A DNA stretch of 64,000 bases. Source: Oasisia sp. SBJ-2009 (taxonomy: Eukaryota > Annelida > Polychaeta > Sabellida > Siboglinidae). The stretch is from positions 48,216,752-48,280,751 of the forward strand of contig OZ024860.1 of the NCBI GenBank assembly GCA_964017155.1, in the 5' to 3' direction. The first letter of the stretch is position 1; the number at the start of each line of letters is the position of its first letter. Below the pieces are notes generated by a model. That model was given only the letters and a program-made list of their open reading frames with translations. It was not told the origin of the DNA and did no database searches. Both the position numbers and the translations under genes were made by a program. Positions 36,810 through 48,134 of the stretch are shown in pieces.

Positions 36810-37400
36810 CTTCATAAATCTGCTGCTGTTTCTGATTTAATAACATCAGAACACATCAATATTTTGACAATAACAGAAACATGGATATCGAGGGAGGATA
36901 CCGAATCCTGTCTTGCTGACATCACTCCTCCTGGTTTTTCGCTACACCATAAACAGCGCTAGTTTGTTAGGGGTGGCGGAGTGGCATTTATAATTTCAGA
37001 TATGTTCTCTGTATAAGTGTTTCAATTATCCCATCATCGGAGCTTCGAGGCATTATGTATTTTTGTTGAAAATCCATATACTGGTATATCTTCAATTGTG
37101 TATGTATATACCGTCCTCCCGTAACTACATATACAATTTTTTAATGATTTCAATATTTCTCGAAACAATATTACCGTTATGCGACGAATTATACATTATT
37201 GCAGATTCAATTATACATGTTGTTTTACCGAAAGCTATTAATAGGCTATTAAAAAAAATATTTACAACAGCACGTTTCATTCGCTACTCACAATCGTGGA
37301 CATTGACTTGCTTTGTTTATTACCATATTAAATCTGTATTTGTAGCTAGTGGTTTATCCGATCACCACAGTGTAATTATCGATGTGTGGTTCAAATTCGT
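36810..37400 (+). pseudogene. CR1/L2-like LINE endonuclease fragment
   Basis: The frame from 36810 reads LHKSAAVSDLITSEHINILT, ITETWISREDTESCLADITP and PGFSLHHKQR, then a stop, then RGGGVAFIISDMF. This is the N-terminal AP-endonuclease domain: the catalytic Glu in TETW, and the RGGGVxF strand. Another frame continues to SGLSDHHSVIIDV (about 37350-37385), the SDHH motif near the domain end. Stops and frameshifts separate the pieces, and no reverse transcriptase follows. It lies between e11 and e12. Confidence 0.7.
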
Positions 37401-37554
37401 GTTACAAACGTCAAAACACTGTATGCCAGTAAATGTGAGCTAGTCAATTAGTACTATGTTACCTTAACCCTCTCGTGGTCAGAACCCCCGAAACGACGAG
37501 ACATGACGAAAACGGCGATAAAATACAACAAGAGGTCATACGACAGATGATCAT

Positions 37555-37736
<182 letters not shown>

Positions 37737-37749
37737 GGGGTAGCCTTAC

Positions 37750-37965
37750 GGTATGTGCCATAAACTTTCACTTCGCACAGGGAGAGTATCATCGGTAAGG
37801 TTCCAAGCAGCCGGATCATGACGATACTTCCGGCGACGCCTTGACGACAAGGGATACGTCGCGTCTCACCCTTTTGGATGACGTGATGCACTTCTGCACA
37901 GGTCATTCTGGTAGCACGATTTGTCATAAGTACATCAACGACGAAGTCTTTAAGGAACAGATAAT
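37750..37965 (-). CDS. Lectin exon e11 (type B)
   Basis: The acceptor is TTATTTTACAG and the donor GTAAGG (37749-37744). The exon is 216 bp, phase 1 at both ends. The reading is YLFLKDFVVDVLMTNRATRM, TCAEVHHV, GETRRIPCRQG, VAGSIVMIR and LSLCEVKVYGTY. All three Cys of the C-terminal half are present, and GETRRIPC with LCEVKVYG are close to family consensus. It pairs naturally with e10, 474 bp upstream, to form one full domain. Confidence 0.92.
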
Positions 37966-38438
37966 CTGTAAAATAATGATTGGGTTTATGTTTCATGCGT
38001 CACTTCATGTGTGATTGATGGATGCATTATTTTACACAGCAAAGACGTTCGAGCAGCAAAGACGTTCGCCAAACATGGCCACCGAATTCGTCAAACTAAT
38101 ACTAAACATACTTATTTTACCTATAACTAAATGTTTGCTTTCGAGAAAGAACCCAGGACAAAATTAATCGGAAACTGTAGTGCACAATTAGCATTCATTT
38201 GGCAGACGTCATACTACTATAATAATTTAATGTGTTCCTATATTAATATGCAAATAACAACTCTTGAAATGCGTTACGCGTTACGTAAGACTGTTACTCT
38301 ATATCAATCAAGTATTTGAATAGAAGAATTTGATGCATTCTTGCACCTTAAACAATTGTGATATTTTAGCTTAGGCTAACTGTGTTTTTGCCGAACGGGG
38401 CTTGAAAATGTTCTGTAATTAGCGTGTTTAAAACTTAC

Positions 38439-38660
38439 AAGTGTCATATATGTTCGTTATCACAACTTCCTGAATTTCGTACACCGCATCCAGTTCAACC
38501 TGCCACCAGTTGTCAATAGCCATGTTTGTACGTGTGCAGCTGCTGTTGACACTACTGGAGACGCCGTCTACTGCTTTGGACGGGATAAATCTATCGTACG
38601 TTGATGACTGTTTGGTTGGCCTCTCAAGAGCTACGTTCAATCCGATGTTTTTAATATAAT
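38439..38660 (-). CDS. Lectin exon e10 (type A)
   Basis: The acceptor is GACTGGTTTCAG and the donor GTAAGT (38438-38433). The exon is 222 bp, phase 1 at both ends. The reading is YIKNIGLNVALERPTKQSST, FIPSKAVDGV, SSCTRTNMA, NWWQVELDAVYEI and VVITNIYDT. The core strands and first Cys are intact, but the RxDCCG motif is replaced by NIYDT, so the vicinal Cys pair and the sugar-contacting Arg are missing. Paired with e11, this domain keeps the fold but probably not the classical fucose site. Confidence 0.92.
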
Positions 38661-39106
38661 CTGAAACCAGTCAGACTTAATACTGTGACGAAACATTATA
38701 TCTAAATAAACCAGAAATATGCGCTTAATACGTTTAGATCGCCTTACTTACGGGCTGTTATTTACGTGCATAGTATATACAAATATGTGCAATGCGCATC
38801 TGAAGTAACGTGTTGAATAGTATTGAAGGACCGTAAAAAATACTTAATTTATGAATAAATCAGATTGAACTTGAATACGCTTTTCAACGATGTCATAATG
38901 AATATGTAGTTATGATATGGTGACCAACGTTATGCATGCGCGCGCGCGTGCTTGCGTGCGTATGTGTGTAGTTTTGTAAGTATGCATGTGATGATGTGAA
39001 TTCACAATATTGCCACATATATTCACACATACAATGTGTTACACAATAATTCCACCAAAAACTAGCCCCAGTTTGTTTACATTAGCTAAACAAAACATTG
39101 TTTTAC

Positions 39107-39316
39107 CTCCATAAACTTCCACCTCACACACAACAAGAGTGCTTGGTGTTTTCTCCGTTTTTCTGATTCGAACGGTGCTGCCGATGGTACCTGGGGAGCA
39201 CCTGAATTTGTTCTTTCCCCCAAACCGTCTGTACTCTGACCGTAACTCGCCACACACCGCGACAGAAGTTGAATGCGGTAGCAGAGCTTCGATCACAATG
39301 TGGTGAAGTGCTTCAT
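39107..39316 (-). CDS. Lectin exon e9 (type B)
   Basis: The acceptor is TTGATACATAG and the donor GTAAAA (39106-39101). The exon is 210 bp, phase 1 at both ends. The reading is EALHHIVIEALLPHSTSVAV, CGELRSEYRRFGG, KNKFRC, GTIGSTVRIR and LVVCEVEVYGG. All three Cys are present. It pairs with e8 upstream across a 2.7-kb intron. The HHIVIEA block is shared with e15, suggesting these two type B exons are closer relatives. Confidence 0.92.
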
Positions 39317-39544
39317 CTATGTATCAAGGCACAAGAAACATAGGCGAGTTGTTTCATATTATATACATTGATAATATTTGTGATATAACTACATGTAGAA
39401 AATCGGCTGGCAATGCGTGTAACGAACTCGGTGGTAAGCTAATAATTGGTTTTCTGGTAAAATATATTCAGCTATTTAGTAGACTTAAATATGTGTGTTG
39501 GTACAAACCATTGTATATCTCGAAATGATAGTATGTCATGACTC

Positions 39545-39900
39545 ATTTCTTATTAATAGTATGCATTAATTCGTGCATGCGTGCATGCATGCATTAATTA
39601 AATCATAAATGTATTCATGCGGGGGTTTTTCATTTATGAATTATTTCATTAATTCACTCATTAAGTTACTCATTAATTCACTAATTCACTAATTCACTAA
39701 TTCACTAATTCACTCACTCACTCACTCACTCACTCACTCACTCACTCACTCACTCACTCACTCACTCACTCACTCGTTCAATAATGCGTGTATTGATGCA
39801 TTCTTTCATTGACTGATTATTTCATTGATGCATTCTTTCATTTATGTATTATTTCACTCGCTCACTGACTCACTGACTCACACACTTAATCACTCATTCT
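39545..39900. repeat. (CACT)n microsatellite in a degenerate ATTCACT field
   Basis: Pure CACT units at about 39712-39775, surrounded by ATTCACTA and CATTAATT variants from 39545 to 39900. Confidence 0.9.
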
Positions 39901-42060
39901 TTTAGTAATGCGTGTGCAAGTTATAGTTTTTGCAAAATATACTGATAGAAGCGAACATGTTAAATAAACCTTCAGTTAGGTAGCACGGCGCAGTCCATAG
40001 ATCAAACATATTGAGAAGATACATTCGTCATATAATGGGTTTCGACGTTCTAACATATTCCTCCAAAACAGCAGCATAGCATCTTAAAAATAAGTAGTTT
40101 TTCCGCTCTTCCCTTCAAGTCTCTATCAGATACGCTTTACTTACGTCACAATAAATATTATGCTCGAGTCCTACGTCAAGCTGGCTAAAACAACATCGCA
40201 TTACGTTGATACTATTGTGAAAAGTGGGGAGGCAAGGAACTTGTTGTTTTTGTCACATGCATTGTAACTGATGGTAAACAAAATATGTTCTACACATCAT
40301 AATTTAAAAGCTGTATATAGAAATAAAAAACTACTAGGTGATCAGTACATTTTGTACAGGAAAGTCATTGATGTAATGGAATATTATTTAATGTTAACAA
40401 TACAATGTGTTTTAGCTATGTTGCATTTAGTCCTTCTGTAGTACATTTGAGCTTAGGGAATTTTGAATTTTAGAATCAAATATTACCACTCATGCAAATG
40501 CATGTTTTGAAAATTACTAGGTGAGGTTCTACTGTTATGTTCAGTTTAACGTTGATATAGTTTACACTAATCTCTAAGTGTGCCAAACAAATAATAGTTT
40601 TGGACACGATATTATTTTTACAGGATATTTTGAAGAAAACAAATGCGAATTTGGACTAATTTCATATCTGTCGGATTTCCTCAAAGAAATAGCGAAGAAA
40701 ATCAAATATTAGCTATTTTGAGACATGTTGTCGTTAGTTATTTCCAGTGATGAGCACACTAGTGAAATTAGTCAAAATGTTGTAATAAAACTGATAGTTC
40801 AAGTACATATTGCACCAGTGTTCAAAAGGATAAACATGTGTCTCCAGTTCACACGTTTATTGTACAGACGGTGGATGTCGTCGTTCCGATGTAATAAGGA
40901 CCTGCAAGTCCGTTAGGGACCCGTCGGTAGGTCGGCTAACATTTGTGTCCACTGGGCTTTCGCTTTATGATGAGAGGCCCAAGGAAACTGTTTTTTAAGA
41001 ATCTCGTATTGATCGTATGACGGTGAAATCACATTTTTATGAGACCCAAGATCATATAGATTGCCACCGTCTGAATTGTATAATTGCAAGTGAGTTATTT
41101 AATTTATATTTTTAAGAGTGAATAGGCGATATGTTCGGTTAATTATATCTTGGTAGCACTTTGAGGAAGTTTTCTGAAGTTAGTAGGTAGTAGTTATATA
41201 AAACATTTAAGGAGAAGACCCTGAAAATTCATACAAATCGCATGTAGCGCATTGTAGCTACGTCTGTTCGAATTTACCGACCATTTTTCAAGACTGCACT
41301 GACGCTATCACGGTCATTTTCCTAGTAATTTAAAAACATATTATAACTGCATCTTTGAAAATGATAATACTTAAATACATTATTTAGGCGTGAATGTATT
41401 TTAAATATATATTGTTTTTAATAAGGTTAATATTTTTTATTGGTGTGCTAATTTGAGCATCATTTCAATACATATTGGTATAGTGAGATCACCTAGGCTA
41501 CTCAATACGCTGCTTATGGTGACTGATTTGTTTCAAATTTATTTATGGTGAAACATCGGCAAGAAACATGCGAAGGTTGACAAACATACCTGCTATAGAA
41601 ATATGTACTATATGTCAATCTGCTAATAAAGCATATGTATAGGCCATTGAAGTATGTCGCAAAATGGTAATTGTACTGAGCCAGTTAACTTGTTTTAATA
41701 GTTACACAGCATACGTTACTGAAACGTCTAACAAAAATAGTAAATTATGTTAAGAGTACACTGGATTCCATCGTGGGTGCAGAACAATTTACTGAGACAT
41801 GAAGATAGTTGAATAGAAACCGTTGCAAAACAAGTCCGACAAACCCCCTTTAATAATAATAGTAACTTCTTTTGCGCCAATATCCTCGAAAATCAAGCTC
41901 AGTGGCGCGACACTTTACTACACATATTGTCAACATACAAATAAATCCCACCTACGGGACGGTTTGTCTGGATATCGGGAGAACGGTAACACGACCAATG
42001 CCCTCTATCCCAGTATATACATCAATTAAATTGTACACAGTGTCAGTGTTTCTGTCTCAC
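39901..42060. other. Intron sequence between e8 and e9
   Basis: I see no gene, RNA or clear repeat. The open frames at 40725-40916, 41823-42029 and 41872-42081 have no recognisable motif. Confidence 0.5.
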
Positions 42061-42282
42061 CACAGCAATGCCTCCGGCTGAGTATCATCACCATCTTGAT
42101 GTCGTACACGGCGTCTAGATCAACCTTCCACCAGCTTCCCGCAGTTAGATTTTGCTTGGTAACTGAGCAATACTCGTAATATATAGTTCGGTAGCTGCCA
42201 TCTACTGCTGATGCGGGATAATAATCATATTGGCGAGAAGACATGTCTGCACTCTTCCCCAAAGCCAAGTTTGTCGTAAAAT
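42061..42282 (-). CDS. Lectin exon e8 (type A)
   Basis: The acceptor is ATTACTGTAG and the donor GTGAGA (42060-42055). The exon is 222 bp, phase 1 at both ends. The reading is FTTNLALGKSADMSSRQYDY, PASAVDGSY, YCSVTKQ, GSWWKVDLDAVYDI and SRRHCCG. It keeps the first Cys, WWxVDL, an Arg at the expected position and the CC pair; the Asp of RxD is His. It pairs with e9. Confidence 0.92.
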
Positions 42283-42393
42283 CTACAGTAATCAACACAG
42301 TAACAATTAGTCCCCTACTCCTCTTAATTGTATTTTAACGTATAAGTATGATTAACACCGATGTACATATTTTAGTATATACATATAATATTA

Positions 42394-42543
<150 letters not shown>

Positions 42544-42950
42544 AGCGCACACATAAACACAGGGACCATGTGCAATGCAAACAATAAATAATTGCTATTT
42601 GTATAATTGACTGAATGACTGATTGGCTGAATGATTGGTTGGTTGATTGACTTGAAATAAAATGTTCACTCATTGGCATACTTAGTTTTCAGTAGTTTCA
42701 ATGGCCGAGCCTTTCACACATCATTTATAACAATATTACAACACGTGATAATATACTAACAAAGACACAAGTTAAACGGATCACAACAAATTAATAAATG
42801 AATGAATACAAAATACAAACCGGTAACATAAAATAATTATAACATAAATCAAACCGCCAGTTTTGATTTTGGAAATAGTCGGCTGAGATGCTTTCCGTGT
42901 GTGCGTGCGTGCGTGTATGTGCGCCCGTGGTGTGTGTTATGTTTTCATCA

Positions 42951-42952
42951 AA

Positions 42953-43024
<72 letters not shown>
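42951..43024. repeat. (TA)n microsatellite
   Basis: About 74 bp, with one GTA interruption. Preceded by a short GCGT patch at 42900-42916. Confidence 0.95.
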
Positions 43025-43689
43025 GATGCGAGCTGTACATAATTAATCATATGTTAAAATCCCTTATATGCTATTGTGATAATCAAACTAGTGTGTTTAA
43101 GCATAGCGTGTCTGTTCTGCCTAGAACTATATCCCAATAATAGTCTAACATATATCATCTGTAGTTTGATTAATATATAAAAACCTATACACAAATAACT
43201 CTAACTGATCAAAAGATTGAAAACGTTGTATTGTTTTGTAAAGTGAATTATTGCTCAAATGCTACCTTTTGTTCCAGTTCCAATACCTTTGCCCATGGCA
43301 CCAGCAACTGCAACGATTACAAAAACATGCAGTAAACGAAGGCATGTTGACTACGATGATTTATCAAGAATTGTTTGTCGCCATGACGGTGGCAATTCAG
43401 CCTGACGACCCGACACAAACTAAAGTCACTTATGTTTAGCTAAGGGTTCTGATGTGGTGATTCAGTCATCTCGTGCAGATGGCTAACGCCAGTTGTCCAC
43501 CGGGAAAGTCCCGATATCCTCAAGTTAGCAAACTGGAAATGTAAGCATCTGGGTCACGTTACGATAAACACTAGATGGTTGGATCGCAGCATAACATTAA
43601 GTCATAGGTCACGGGTTAATCGTCGGTTGATATTGCGGGTCATCATCATCATCATGCTCTCGGTCGCCAAGCGACAGACACTGCTTCCA

Positions 43690-45789
43690 TCACTTGACTG
43701 TTGCTCTCCATTTGTCTCTCTGCTGTGAGAGTGATGTCCATGCGTCGATCCTTATGTCTCTCATCTTCAGGTTTATCTTGATGGTATCCTTAAATCGGAG
43801 ACGAGGGCGCCCTCTCTTTCTATGACCAGAAGACAGTTGATAGTAGATAATCTGCTTCGGTAGCCTGTCTGGTGACATCCACATGATGTGTCCAGTCCAC
43901 CGGAGATTCTTTCTGATCGGGGGATCTTCCATAGATGGCAGCCCTGTCCGTTCAAGTATTTCTTTGTTTGTCACTTTGTCCATCCAGGTTATCTTCATGA
44001 TCGAACGCAGATGTCGCATCATGAAGGCATGCATCTTTTCCACATGTCGTCTGTACACTGTCCACGCCTCAGCTCCGTACAGGAGGGTGGACAGCACGAT
44101 TGCACGGTATATCTTGCCTTTAACCCACATGGCCACATGGTGGTTGTTCCAGAGTCTCTGGCGTAGTCGACCGAAAGATGCACTAGTCTTGGCCATCCTC
44201 CTCTGTATTTCATCGTCAATGCATCCATCACTTGATATAGTGCTTCCGATGTAGGTGAATTCCAGAACAGAATTAAGCTTGTTTCCATCTACCATGATAT
44301 CTTCCTCTCGGGTTCTTGTAGAGTTGGGTTGGTACAGCACCTCGGTCTTCTTGATGTTAATCTTCAGGCCGAACTTCTTTGACGCATCGGAGAAACCATC
44401 CACTAGTGTCTGCATCTCTTCAGCAGAGTGTGCAACCAGTGAGTGCACTGTCATCTGCGAATAGCAGCTCTCTCATCAGTATCCTAGTAGTCTTGGTCTT
44501 TGCCTTGAAGTGTGCGACGTTGACTAGGTCAGCGCTCTGTCTGGACTGTATGTATATGTCATCCCCCATGTCACGGAAAGCCTCGTCGAGCATTGCTGAT
44601 AGGAAGATGGAGAAGAACGTGGGCGCCAGTACACCACCTTGTTTGACCCCATTTGTGACACTGAATGGTTCCGAGACTTCCCCTCCAACACTAACATTCG
44701 CCATCATTCCAGTATGTAGTGCTTCGATCATTCTTGTGAACTTCTCTGGGCAGCCGTACTTCCTCAGTAGCTGCCATAGCCCGGTTCTCCCAACTGTATC
44801 GAACGCCTTACTGAAGTCGACAAATACCATGTACAGTGGTCGGTCCTGCTCAATGCCCTTTCTTGTAGTTGTCGTAGACACAATATCATATCCACGGTTC
44901 TTCGGTTACCTCTGAAGCCACATTGCGTCTCCGGAACTACCCCTGGCGTTATGTGGGTAGATAATCTGTTGAGGAGGATCCAGGCGAAGATCTTGCCTGC
45001 TATGGAAAGAAGTGAGAGTCCTCTATAGTTCCCACAGTCTGGCCGATCACATTTCTTGTATATGGTTATAATGATTGCATCCTTCCATGCTTGTGGTACA
45101 GAACCCACCTCCCAGGCATTGGTGATTAGTTGGTGCAGTCTGCTGAACAGATTGTCTCCTCCGTGCTTCCATACTTCTGCAGGAATTCCATCTCCTCCAG
45201 GTGCTTTGCCATCGTTTAGGACGCCGATTGCTCTAGCCATCTCATCCATAGTTGGAATCTCATTGAGGCTTATCTTGATAATGCGCTGCGGGATGTTGTC
45301 CAGAGCTTCGTGATCTATGTCGCCAGGGACGTTGAGTAGCTTCTGGAAGTGTTCACTCCATCTTGCCACAACTCTCTTGCTGTCAGAGAAGGTCTCCATT
45401 CCATCTGTTGATTTCAGTTGAACAGGTCCCTTCTTTTTGGGTCCCCACACCTCCTTCAGTCCATTGTAGAAGCCCTTCATGTTGTTACTGTCAGTAGCTC
45501 TCTGCAGCTCCACTGCCTTCGTTTCCCACCAGTCTGAATTAAGTGCACGCGTGTGTTTTTGTGGCAATCTGCAGGCATCTTTGTATGTTGCAGTGGTGGA
45601 CCTAGTGCTCCTGGTTTGCAACACTCTCTGGTGGGCTTGGTCTCTTCGGCTTATAAGAGTCTGTAGCTCCTGGTCATTGGGGTCGAACCAGTCCTGGTGT
45701 TTTCTGTCTGGCTTGCCAAGATATGTTTTGGCTGTGTTGTACACGACCTGCTGCAGAGCTTCCCATTCCTCGTCTGGTGTTGAGTTTTC
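43690..45789 (-). pseudogene. LINE reverse transcriptase domain, two frameshifts
   Basis: The first frame (45789-44850) has NSTPDEEWEALQQ, the finger motif LNDGKAPGGDGIPAEVWK, WKDAIIITIYKKCD, NYRGLSLLSIAGKI and TQCGFRGNRRTVDMI. A frame change near 44860 leads to PLYMVFVDFSKAFDTVGRTG (catalytic Asp pair), NGVKQGGVLAP and ELLFADDSAL (FADD catalytic motif). A second change near 44440 returns to the first frame: GLKINIKKTEVL, FTYIGSTIS, LLYGAEAWT, then the C-terminus ending WRATVK. All catalytic residues I expect are present, so only the frame breaks inactivate it. Confidence 0.85.
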
Positions 45790-46824
45790 CTACTCCTCCC
45801 ATTGGGCAAGGGCACTGTCCATCTCCTGCCCAAAACTCTCCCTATGGCTGGTGGTACCTAGTTTTGCAATGTTCACATTGGTCGGCTTACTCGTCCCTTG
45901 CCTGTTGTGCTTTTGTCTTATTCTGAAAGCCACTTTTGACCTCAGCATCTGGTGATCGGTCCAGCAGTTTGCTTCACGCATGACTCGGGTACTGTGGATG
46001 TCCATCTTATCCCGACACCTCGTGATGATGAAGTCGATCATATGCCAGTGTTTAGAACGAGGATGCATCCAGGTGGTCTTGCGTTCATCCTTCTGCTTGA
46101 ACATGGTGTTCGTCACTATCAGTTGGAACTCAGAGCACAGAGCCACCAGAAGCTCGCCATTGGAGTTGCATTTCCCAATCCCATGTTTGCCCATGACCAA
46201 GGGCCACTTGTCATTTTCACTTCCTATCCTCGCATTGATGTCTCCTATCAGCAGTAGCTTATCGGTACGAGGGATGCTCCTGAGCACACTTGCGAGCTGG
46301 TTGTAGAAGGCCTCCTTGTGTTCATCTGGGTTCGTCATTGTCGGAGCATACACGGTGGTAATTGTAGCAAAGTTGTCCTTGCTCAGAGGTAGTCTCATCG
46401 TCATGATTCTGTCACTTACTGGCCGTGGCATTTCTGTCAGCTTTGTGACGATATCTTTCTTGATAGCAAAGCCCACTCCTGCGTCCCTTCTTTCTCCTTC
46501 GGGTTTGCCACTCCAGAAGAAAGAGTATTCCAAGTCGTCGAGTCTACCAGACTCTGAGAACCTTGTTTCGCATAGGGTGGCGATGTCAATGTTGTATTTG
46601 GCAAGTTCCATTGCTACTAGTGCCGTACGTCTTTCTGATCGGTTAGCTCCTTCTCGGTCGAGGAGAGTCCTGACGTTCCATTGCCCAATTGCCAGTAGTT
46701 GTCTTCTTTGTCTTCTTCTTCCTAGCTGATTTTCCACTGTCGACGGAAGATGAGGTCGAGCGGCGCGGTCCTTGGTAACCCGGGCGACGGCCGATCCGGT
46801 ATGGAGTTTCGTGCAGTTGTACAT
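45790..46824 (-). pseudogene. LINE AP-endonuclease domain ending at an in-frame TAG
   Basis: The frame reads LLAIGQWNVRTLLDREG (catalytic Asn), IATLCETRFSE (catalytic Glu), GVGFAIKKD, TTVYAPT, KLLLIGDINARIG (Asp/Asn pair), HMIDFIITR and WTDHQML (terminal His motif). These are the successive landmarks of the exonuclease-endonuclease-phosphatase fold used to nick target DNA. A TAG at 45792-45790 interrupts the same frame that continues into the reverse transcriptase linker, so one stop separates the two domains. The start is uncertain; the first in-frame Met near 46824 is only a candidate. Confidence 0.85.
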
Positions 46825-47115
46825 TTCATGGAAGCTGCTAGCAAAAAGTGTCGAAGTACCGCTGGCTTTTGCAAGTTACTAGCGACACTCTCTCGGAGAA
46901 CTAATAGAGGTCTCACACCGGCAAGAACATGTCAAGACAGGCGCAAACTATTTGTCCCTGCAGTGGCTGGTCGAGATATGTTGGGAGTTCCATACATCAA
47001 CCGCCCTTGATGCTGCCACAGTGACATGGTTTTCTGGTTAGGGTTTGCTTCCTTAGCCTTCGGTTCTGACAAGAACCTGTACCACAAGGCAGTGGTTTAC
47101 ACCTCTGCATGGCAG

Positions 47116-48134
47116 GGGCGTCAAACTCACTGAGTTATTGCAATACCTGGGGTACTGCAACAGCTGCATACCTATTGCGGGTATTGCACTGGTATGTTGG
47201 AAGGAAATGGTGAATGACATATGTGAATGTGTGTTGCAGTGAATCTGTTACGTTTTGAGTGAAATTCTTGTTTGGGAGGATCAAGTTAAACGAACTGTTT
47301 GTAACGCGCAACCGAGAGAAGCCGTAATAAACGACGACACATTTAAGCCTACATAGGAGCGAGTGTCGCAATCCCTGTGACACCTACTCCCAGTGTTGTA
47401 TGTATGCCGCCGCCCAGAAAATGAGAAGTGCATTGCTTGAATCTCTGAGCTCGGAGGGCAACGTCAAGAAAATCGGTTTAGACTAATACTACAAGAACTG
47501 CAAGAAAGCATCCTGAACAGAATGAAACTGGTTTTATTCCTCAAAATATACGTATCTGGATGGATTATCTAAAACACAAAATAAAATGAACTTGTCTAAA
47601 TAGCATTACAAAAAACGTGTAAAGTGTGGTATTAATGGTAATAGGCGGTTGATTGTGGGTTGGGGATATACTCATAGTAACAAGTCTCGAAAACCAGCTT
47701 CGTTGATATGAACAATACTCCTGCAGGGCAAACTAGCGCTTCCTAGGTGTCGATAAAACCGTTAGCGACGAACACTTTGAAGATCGAAATTGTAAGCAAT
47801 GTGTGTTTCCCGCCGCTCCTAGTTGGCAACTGATGGAATTTTACGGAGAGATGAAGTGTTCCGTCAGCGAATCAAGTTGAAGTCAAGTTACGACGCTAGC
47901 CAAACCTTGGCGTAACGATGCTTTGATGTAGACAGTTCGCACAATGAATCCAGCACCTTTGAATACATTTTTAGCTGAAGTAATTGTTTCTGTAAATGCT
48001 ACAGTTTAATAATGTCACATTATCTTAACATGATAAAATAAGGCACAACACAACATAGTGAGATAGGACTAACGGGTTAACCGTCTGCATTTACAATTGA
48101 CTGTGAATCGTTTTAGCTATTCATTCAGTTGCTC
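47116..48134. other. Non-coding stretch between LINE and hAT-like element
   Basis: No gene is recognised; probably intron. Confidence 0.5.

Larger units (their letters stand above)
43640..47115 (-). mobile_element. Nearly full-length AP-endonuclease LINE, inactivated
   Basis: One minus-strand element: endonuclease (46824-45790), reverse transcriptase (45789-43690), then a 3' end with an ATGATGATG tail (the plus strand shows 'gtcatcatcatcatcatgc' at about 43638). A GC-richer 5' part reaches about 47115. It is more GC-rich than its surroundings. The organisation matches non-LTR elements often annotated as 'craniofacial development protein 2-like' in invertebrates. I do not see an RNase H domain or an ORF1. 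It lies in the intron between e7 and e8 in the same orientation as the host gene. Confidence 0.85.

Noticed and set aside
43883..44915. Plus-strand open frames of 90-180 codons opposite the LINE
   Set aside because: Antisense shadows of the reverse transcriptase coding strand.
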